Source of the DNA: Babylonia areolata
Lineage: Eukaryota > Mollusca > Gastropoda > Neogastropoda > Buccinidae
Assembly: GCF_041734735.1 (NCBI RefSeq)
Contig: NC_134876.1
Span: 83,288,674 to 83,352,673 of the forward strand
DNA: 64,000 bases
Reading direction: 5' to 3'
The position numbers were made by a program, and so were the translations under genes. The notes beneath the pieces were generated by a model. It saw nothing but the letters and a program-made list of their open reading frames with translations. It searched no databases and was not told where the DNA came from. Shown here piece after piece: positions 49,401-59,600 of this stretch; positions within the stretch are counted from its first letter, which is position 1, and every line of letters starts with the position of its first letter.

Positions 49401-50612
49401 TATGTTCATTTGCTTGTGTTCAATAGTTATGAACAAAAAACAATAAAAAACCCCAAAAAAGAATCCTCCCAAACAAGACCAAAAACAAAGCAAAAAAATT
49501 TGAACCATCTACATCCTAAAGGCATGCACACATGCCATAGGTGTGTTTGTGTGTGTGTGTGTGCGCGCGCGCGTGCGTGTGTGTGTGCGTGTGTGCGCGC
49601 GTACATTCATGTATGTGCATGCAAGTGTGTGTGTGTGTGCATGTGCATGCTCTTGTATGCACACTTGTTTGCAGAGGTGTGTGCCAGTGTGTTTTCTGTC
49701 TGACATTTGTATATTTCTTGATATTGTAAATCACTGTGGAGTTTAAAGTGCTGTATGTACATAAAGCTATCATCATCCTCATGAACAGTGATGTATGCTG
49801 TCTTACAGGGGTTGAAGATCTGCCCCCGACAGTCCCTGACTCCACTGCTTTGATGGCTCTGCCTCCTGGACAGCCTGGTGGTGGAGGTGATGGAGATGGC
49901 GGTGATGATGATGATGACGATGATGATGATGAAGAGGATGAGGAGGAAATGGAAGACAGCGATGATGGTAGTGAGAATGAAACAGAGATGGTCGTTCTGG
50001 ACCCAGACCATGTAAGTCATGGAAGTGGTCATTTATCTGTGGTTCTTGTTTGGTGTGGCTTGTTGTCGTTGTGTGTCTTGATGTTGGATTGCAGCGAGGA
50101 CACAATGTATAGGTTAATCTTGTACATGAATCATCTATAATCTTGTTGTGTGTTCTTTGATGTTCGATTGTGGTGAGGACAGAATGTACAGGTTAATCTT
50201 ATACATGAATCATCTATAATCTTGTTGTGTGTTTCTTGATGTTCGATTTTTTGTGTGGTGAGGATAGAATATATAGGTTAACCTTGTGCCTGAATCATCT
50301 ATAATCTTGTGTGTTTCTTGATGTTTGATTGTGGTGAGGACAGAATGTATAGGTTAAACTTGTATACAGATTATCATCAGAGAAACCTGTGTTCTTTTTT
50401 CCTTTGTCTATTTTTGTGTTTTTTGTCTTTATGATAGATGATTGATTTCCACATGTCATATAGATATTTAATTCTATAGAGTAGTTAATTTTCAGTGGTG
50501 TTGTATGTAGTTGGAGTGCAAACAATGTTACAAATGTGGTTTGTATTTGTGTTTGGCATGTTCTGTTATTATATATTTTTTAAAATGTGATAAAGAAGAG
50601 GGAAATCACAGA

Positions 50613-50695
<83 letters not shown>

Positions 50696-53600
50696 TGTTT
50701 AGACAAGTAAGTTGGCTGATAAGATGCTCTTGTGTCAGGCTGATTTTTTCATCATTATTTTACTTTGTGTGCAGCCTCTTATGAAACGCTTCCAAGCCGC
50801 CTTGAAATCTCACCTGTTGAAGCAAGATGAGAGACTGATGCTGGAGCTGAGAGAGCTGGTAAGTAAGCATTCTGCATCACTGTGCATAAATTCTGAGTTT
50901 ATTGAATTTCTTGAGAAAGATTGTCTTAAGTGATGATTGTGTGTGGAGTGTCAAGATGTCCGCCTGGGAAGCAAGTGAATCTGAGTGCACTGGATCAAAT
51001 CCCACACTCACCATTATTTTCTCCCCTTCCACTAGACCTTGTGTGGTGGTCTGGACTCTAGTCATTTAGATGCCACAATAAACTGAGGTGCTGTCTGTAA
51101 CATGCGCTAAGCACATGTAAAGGAACCCACAGCAAGAAAAGGGCAAAAATTCAGGAAATGCCACACGCTAGTCAGGGATGCAAAGGGGAGGTAGCCTACT
51201 TCGGGAGGTTATTGGCCGTAGCTACTTTCGTTTTCTCTGCATAGGTGGGTAGTAGTTTGCACAGGATAATTTTAGGAAGAAAATTTCCTTTTCATAGGAA
51301 AACAGATAAACTAGCAGGCACAAAAAAAGAAGAAAGAAACAATGTGGCACTGCACCGTGGCAAAGTGCTCTCTCTGGGGAGAACAGCATGAAATTCACAC
51401 AGAGATATCTTTTGTGACAATGAGAAATATAATACAATTATTCTTATCTGCTAGTATTTAAATGTTTGGAGTTCAATGACCTGTTGGCATTGGCTCTTTT
51501 GGTTTTGTCTTTTAGAGCTTGACTTAGATGTAGCATTTAAAAAAAAATGTTTCATAAGCAAATGCATGAAATCAGGAATCCTTATGAAAAACGTGTACAT
51601 TGTATGAGATTTGTACACAGCAGAGCAAATACAGATTGTATGCTGTACACAGAACCTCAATTGTTTTTTTTTTCTCTCTCTTTGTTTTTTTACCCTTGCA
51701 AAGAAAATACACAGTGTTACCAAATAATGTAACTGAATGACACAAGCTCATTGTTGTCTTCATTCAGTTTACCACAATAGCATGTACCAGTATATAACTG
51801 CAAGTCATGATGAATAAAAACTATAATAATTCAGAGAAGACAATAACACAAATTAGTTTTTTTTTAACTTGCACAATAGGCACCTTTCAGACGTGTTTAA
51901 TGCTCTCATGGTAAACATATTCGCAGTATTGTTAATGTTTAGCATGGATATAGTTGACTAGTGGAAACAAATGCTGACTGCATCATAGAAGGAATGCACA
52001 TACCATAGTTGACCTCATGTTGTTGTCTGTTGTGAAGGAGCAGAATCCAAACCAGTGTTTACAATTAAGCATTAACAGAACAGAACATTTCTGCCCAGCC
52101 AAAGGAAAAAATTCAGCCATTGATTTCCTTACTCACAGTTAGGTAGCATTCATCGCTTATTGATCATTGGTACATTTGCAGGATGAGTCGCTGAAGACAA
52201 AGAAGAAGGAACGTGAGGAGCTGGGTGTGGAGCTGTATGGAGTGCAGCAGGAGCTGGCTCGCTACCAAATGAACCTGGAACGCATGCACGACCAGTTCAC
52301 CCAGAAAACTCAACAACGACAGAGGGAGGAGCAGCAGTTGAGAGAAGTACGCTCCCTCTACAAGGACTCCCAGCTGACCTTCAACAAAGAGAAGAAGAAA
52401 GGTACAAGACATGCATTGGTATGGTTTCTTTTGGAGGGGAAGCATGAATAGAAAGCTGTACAGGAAAGATAAAAGCATACTTTAGTGTAGTATGGTTTCT
52501 TCTGGAGGAGGATGCATGGAAAGAAAGCTATAGACTGAAATCTTGGACAGATCAGACTAACAAAGAAAAAAGAAAATGATGCAACATTATTTCTGTGGGA
52601 AAAAAATAACTGAATATGACAGCTACAGGACCAACAGAAGCAGGAGCCATTATACTACTAACTGACAGACAAACATTTTGTTTGCAAATGAGAATTTGAT
52701 CCATATTACTGGTTTGAGAGACTCAGATTTTTTAATGCAGAGTTGCAGGTCATAATACTAACAAAGTTAAGCATACATTTAGAATAATCAGTTTTCATAT
52801 TATGCATGGCTTAAGGGGTTCTTTTTGTTGTAGCCAACAAAATTTCTTCAATTTGTTCCACACATAGACACTGAAGAAAAACCATCACCTGTCTTTTCTT
52901 TACAGGGGCAGAGCTTCAGGGAGAGGTGGAGAACCTTGCCCTTCGACTGTTCTACATGGATAATGCTAAAGAGGACGTCCGTTCTGACATTGCTGTGATG
53001 AGACGGGCTGCAGAGAAAGTGGAGTCGGAGGTATCCAAGGCAGAGGCAGAGAAACAGAAGCAGGACCTGTATGTTGACCGCCTGATTGAGCGTGTGGACA
53101 AGCTGAAAGAGGAGATGGCCATGTACGAGGCTCAGATCATTGCCCAGAGTGAGGAGACTCGGGCTGCCAAAGATGCTCTGATGGAAGCCTACATGGAAAT
53201 GGAGGTGGGTACCATGTCTGAAATGGGAATGTATCATGAAACAGGTTTTTTCTTTTGATAAAACAGCAGCAGTGCAGTATGTTGCATGGAAACATTTGGC
53301 TCGAGGTTGAAATTGTGAAAACTTATGAATGAACTCTCTTCAGATGTGTTTAAACTGGGAAAGAAAAATGAGTTTTGGGGAGTCTGGGAGTTGCAGCAAC
53401 AATGAAACAAAACTTAGCAGAATGAAGTTGTCACTGCATTTGCCTTCAAAAAGATAAAAATGAAACATATAATAGATAGATTCTGCCCTCTTAATCCAAA
53501 AGAAAAGTTCCAAACATCTTGGCAGGAAAAAACCTAGACATTTTGAGCATTGTATTTTGATAACAGTGGCCTGAAGAACCAACTGCTGCTGTTGCAGGCT

Positions 53601-56600
53601 ATTGGTCTGGAGAAGAAGCAGCTGTACCAGCAGTGGAACTCCAGTCTGATTGGTATGCGGCGACGAGATGAGGCCCATGCTGCAATGCAGGAGGCCTTGT
53701 AGTGAGTACTACAGCTTGCTTTCTTGTGTGCACATTTACATCTCTCACAGCCTTCATTGTTTTTGTGTTAGCAGACAGTTGTGTGGTTTTATTTTCAGCT
53801 AAAGAAACCCCAACTATTTTCTGATTGGCTTTGAAAACAATTCAGACATTTATAGTTTGGGAGAAAAGAACTAATGTGATGTGAGCTGGTTTCAGACAGA
53901 TTAGAAATAAAGCCAGATTTTTTTTTATAACTTTGGGATCAAAACATTTAAGATTTAATCAAATTCTTCTTGAAATCAATAACAAACCAGTTGAAATGGT
54001 CACTGTACTACTTGCTCTAAAATCAATCTTTAAAACAAAACAAAAGAACTGATGGTCAGACGTGTTAGCATGTTAAAATTGTCTGTCTTCACTGATGGCA
54101 ACTGTCAAATTCATGCAGAAGGCTATGAATGAATAGATGATGGGAGTTATTTGTACCTCTCTCATCCGTGTGCTTGCCATCCCATCCCCATGTGTGCAGT
54201 CAACAAGAGCAGAAGATCCTGTCCCTGGAGACGGAGATGGATGGCTACAAGAAGTCCATCCAGAAGGAACAGGAGCAGAACGAGAAGCTGACCCTCATCC
54301 TGGCCAAGACGGAGCGTGACATTGACAGCGTGCGCAAACAGCTGACCCAGTGCAACAACCGCTTTGATGCCCTCAAGGCGGAGTACACCACCTACACCCG
54401 CATGCTGCATGAGACAGAGCAGGCGCTCAACAGAGCCAGTGCCGTGAGTAATGTGTTTTGTGTTTGGTGGTGGTAAGGTGGTGATGGCATTTTGTAGGGA
54501 TAGGGGGTGTTTCTTTTTGTAATCTTTTGTGTGATTGTGACTTGCAGGTATGAAATGGTGCTGTCACTGTACTAGGAGAGATCTGTGCAGGCACTGTCTT
54601 TCCTGTTTTCTGACAACACAGATACACACAAACACACGCATGTGCCCGCACGCACACATGTTTGCACACAGACACACACATACGTCTATGACCACTGAAA
54701 CAGCTCATCACATGAAACTCAATTCTTCATGGTATACAAAACTATAATGATCATGAAAACTACATTACATTAAGCTATTCAACATAGAAAATGTCAACAC
54801 AGCACAGCAGAACACAACAAAATGAAACAAAATACATTAGAATACTGTGTGCAGTACTGTTTAGAAACTGTCAACAAAACATTGAAACTTACTACCATTA
54901 TTTGTTTTGCATTTTGAGAAAATAGGAAGGCAGAATTTTGTTTTGTTTTTACTGGCATACCATTAACAATATCTCCTCACCTCATGGCCTGGCTTCGCTG
55001 ACGAAGATCTAGGAAGGGCGTTGTCCACGTCTGATGCAGGCACGCTCATGGCTGACAAGGCCAATGCGGGAAAAGCAGAGTCGGCCGCAGCGGTTGCAAG
55101 GGAAAGTCTGGTCTGGGTTCGCGGCTGCAGCGTCGTGGTTCTTCCTCCTTCTGCGTTTGTTAACAATATAATTTACAAAGAATGACTGAACTGACAGAAC
55201 CTTCAAGGTTTAGGAAAACTAATCTCTTCCTATGATATCTGACCCATGATAATTATGAACATCTTAATTATGGGGATTTTCTTCTTGCAGCACAAAAATG
55301 TTTTTTTTAAATGTATTATTTCTCAACATAGCAAGAGGAATCATCATGAATGACTGAGTTGACAAAGCCTTCAAGTTCATAGGAAAGCAAATGTTCTGTG
55401 ATATCTGAGCTGGTAGTGATGAAACCTTTGGTTGTGATTGTGCAGGACAAGACACTGAGGGAGAATGAGCTGAATGCCCTGAGGAAGCAGATAGAGCGAG
55501 AGTACCAGGAGAAGGTGTCCCTGGAGGATCAGATCATGGAGAGGCTGCGCACACAGCTCACTCTGGACAAAGCTGCTCAGTACTCCAAGAAGCTCACCGG
55601 GCGTACTCGTGACCAGACCAAGAACTTGGTGAGTGACTGGTTTACTAAATTTCCTTGAAAGCATCCAGTTGTCATATAAAGGCACAAGTTGATTTCAGGT
55701 TATTCATACACCGATATTAAAAGCAGCCGCCTCTGTTACCACAGTAAATGTACTACCATCTTAATCTGTAAGCTTTCAGTTGTTATATACAAACTAACTT
55801 TATTTTTATTTTAGATGTTCAGCTATGTATTGATGTGTATTGAATCTGTTACCTGAATAAAATGCTGTTTCTTGATTTGAAACATTAGGGCATTTACTTT
55901 TACTGTTGCAGAGTTGGAAACATAAATATTGAAAGTTCAGGCATATGAATCATGTCACAGATATGAATCAGTCACAAAAAAAAAAAAAAAAAAAAATCAT
56001 ATGCTGTATTCTGCAGTTGAAATTGATATATAAACAAAGATTATCTTTTATTTGTTAGGATGCATTAAAAAATAAAAAAAGATACATATTTGCTTTAATG
56101 AAACCTAGAGACCTCAACACCAAGAAGATGGAGGACCTCTGTGTACCGAATTAGTACTATACTGTTATTTTTGTGTTGTTAAATTGAAGGAAAACGTGAA
56201 GTTACTCCATCCTATTTGATGTGCTCACACAGGAAGCGCAAATGGCAGAGGTGGAGAATGACATTGCTCGAGACACACTGGACTCGGTTAACGTCCTGGC
56301 TCGGGTGGAGCGGCTGGGGAAGGTGCGAGATGGACTGGACACGGAGATTGGGCAGAAGAACGCCATCATCAATCGCAGTGAGCAGGAAATCCACAAGCGG
56401 AATGCCGTCATCGAGCGCAAGCAGAATCTGATCGACCAGTACAACAAGAAGCTGGAGGCCATGATTAGTGCTGCTGGCGTAAGTGTTTACTGACTGTTGA
56501 TATATCAGATAGTCTTTGTGAGTGTGTGTGGGTATACATGTGTATGCTTGTGCGTATGTGTATGTCTGTGTGTTTGTGTGCTTGTGCGTGTGTGTGTGTC

Positions 56601-59600
56601 TGTGTGCTTGCATTTATGTGTATGCCATGGGAACAGAATAATAGTAAATGAAATAAAACAAAAATACAGTTTCAAATGCATGCTGTTATCACAAAGGATG
56701 GAAACTGCTGTCATAATAATTTGTGAAGACAGTGAAGACAAAACTGCCCTTACTGTGTGCACAGGGTGTGGAGCTGGGGCCCTTGGAGATCCAGATCAAC
56801 TCCCTGGTCAAGTCGCTGGATGTTCGACAGCAGGAGATTGGGGAGCTGCAGCAGCTGTGGCTGCGCCAACAGAGTGAACTGGTGCGTCTGTGTCAGGACA
56901 AGGACACGCAGTCATCGGACGTCGAGAAGCATAAACGTCAGCTCACCATCCTCTCCCAGAAAAAGATCCGCACTGAGAGTGAGTTACTGTTTTATTGGTG
57001 TGCTTGTTTGTTGTTTTTTGTTGCAGATTTTACTCATTTTTTTATATTCCTGTGTTGATTAGTCGATGACTTTGTGTTGGTTGTTGATCTGACTGCAGTT
57101 TTTTCCCCTCCCCCTTGTGCTGGTAATGTCATTGTAGTTATTATGTATGCATGTACTTAGACTTTACATGTCTGCATTCCTTGCAGATGAGATTGATGGA
57201 CAAAGACGGGAGATATATGACATTGATCGTGAGGTCCGCAACATGCAGAATGATGTTATCAAACTGAACACACTGCTGCACCAGCAGAAGAAAAAAGAAA
57301 CCTCACTGGAGCAAAACAATATCCTGACTGAGAATGACTTCATCGGTGGGCTGAAGGTAAGACCATTTACTTTTTTTTGTTGTAGGAGGCAGGGTGTTTT
57401 TTCTTTTAGGTATGGTATCTTTTTCTTCTCAAGAATGCCAGTAAATTAAATATTAAAAATTTCTTACTTGCTCAAACACTTTTTTTGCTGTTCTGTTTTA
57501 TCTGCTGGTGTTTGTGCTGCTTCAGTTCAGAATATGCCTGTTTTCAGGAAGCAGAGACGGAGTCCATAGAACTCTCAGCCAAACTGGAAGCAGTGAAAGA
57601 AGAGAAAGAGCGACTGCTCAACAGTCTTGTTGAAGCTGAGTAAGTTGCGTTCAGTTTTATTTTTTGTCATTGTTTCTTTCAGCTATGGAGGAACAGAACT
57701 ACAGTATCTGATGTGGTGCCTTGATTTGTCCTTTCCCTGCTTTGTTACCCACTTGTGTTTATTCTTCAATTTCTCTCCATGGCTTGGGTAGCAGCTGATG
57801 CTTCTTTGCAGAATCCTGTCTTCTCACTGGAGAGTGTTTTGATTTTTTTTTTAAGCATGTATCATCACCAACTGTGTCATATAGTGAAAATGATGCTGAC
57901 AAAAGGAGGATGCAAAATAAATACAGTAGATTGTTGACAGCACAGGCACCCCCCCCCCCAAAAAAAAAAAAGAAAAATGAAAAAAAGTGCCTTGCCATCC
58001 CTGGATACTTCGTAAATTTTATGCAGTTGTTTGTTGAATGCAGTCTTTGCCTTACTGATAGCAACAGTTATTGTGCTTGCTTGCTTTTATCTTTGTCTTA
58101 TGTAGATAGATTTCCAATCACAAAAGTGAAGCTGAAAAATATGTTGCACAGAGACATGCATATTCAGTTCATCCTGTTTTCCAGCATAAATACTGTCAAT
58201 AGTGATATACTAATAATAACTACCTGTTTTTATCCACAGACGTCAGATCATGCTGTGGGAGAAAAAGACTCAGCTGGCACGTGAAACCCGGGCTGCTGTG
58301 GACTCTGAAGTGGGTCAAGGTGAAATCAAGGCCATGAAGGCAGAGATCCACCGCATGACAGTGCGATACACACAGCTGATGAAGATGCAGGAGAAGATGA
58401 TTCAGGACATGGAGAAGGCTGTCTCCAGGTGAGCTTGCATGTCTTGTGTGTGAGTGTGCGTGCGTGTGTGTGTGTGTGTGTGCAGGCATAGTTTGATTGG
58501 TCAAATTATTCATCAGATTGCCCTGTTATTTCTCTGTGTAGATTATTTTGTGTGTGTGTGCAGTGCATCTATGCATGCAAGTTTTTTTCACATGTGTGTG
58601 TGTTGGTATGTACAGACGTGACACCATTGTGACAAGGGGAGATGCCCAGGGCAAGATGAAGAAGAAGGTGCTGACCAAGGGAACTTTTGAGAGACAGATG
58701 GCCGAGCTTCGGAAGAAGATCAAAACTACCATCCAGGTCAGATCGTTATCTTCTGATGCATGTTTGTGAGTGACCGAGGAGATAAAGGGGGGCAGAGATA
58801 TTGTGTGTATGTGTGTTGTACACTTGCATGTGTGCTTGTGGACATATATATGAATATGTACATTGAATGTGTATACAAATATGTGTCTGAGTAGAAGAGA
58901 ATACTCTTGCCTGATTTTAAAAGCTTTTCCTATCATGCTATTTTTTGTTGTTATTTTTTCATTAAATTCAGATCCATTTGATTATAAAAAAAACAAAAAA
59001 ACAGAGACAATTCTTGCAAATTCTTATTTGATTGGGTTTGCCCTTGTTCTTTTCAGGATGCAAATGAGTGTGACACAGAGATCAAACAGCTACGGGACCA
59101 TCAGGGTGATCTGAGCAGATCCCTGGAAGAGAAACAGGTCAACTGCCAGACTCTGCAGGGTACTGCTGACACACTGGATGGAGACATTGAGCAGATGATG
59201 GAAGTCAAACAGAAGGTTTGGATTGTGAACAGTGTATGTGTTTGTGTACTGTTTGTGATGTGCATGTGTGTGTGAGTTGAGGTGGATGTGTGTGCATGTG
59301 TATCTCTGTGTGCCTGTGTGGGTGTATGAGTGTATACCGTAAAGTTCGGCCTATAAGCCGTGACTTTTGCTCCCAGCTTCTACCTCTGTGGCTTGAGTGT
59401 GAAATTCTCATCTATTCTTAGCTGCCCTTCAACTCACCAAAATCATGATTTCTGTCCATGAATTTTTGGATGAGTTTCAGGTTAGTGTGCTAACTGTCCA
59501 AGTTTTAAAAATCAAATCCGCACACATTAAAGCCTTCAGATCAGCATTCAGTTCTACTCTGCTCAAGCGCACACCCTCATCATACCGAAAACATGACGTA

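Noticed and set aside
49509-49845. HTHTHT/CVCVCV ORFs around microsatellites (also 3721-3984, 25877-26107, 33592-33795)
   Set aside because: Products of CA/GT repeats in open frames.
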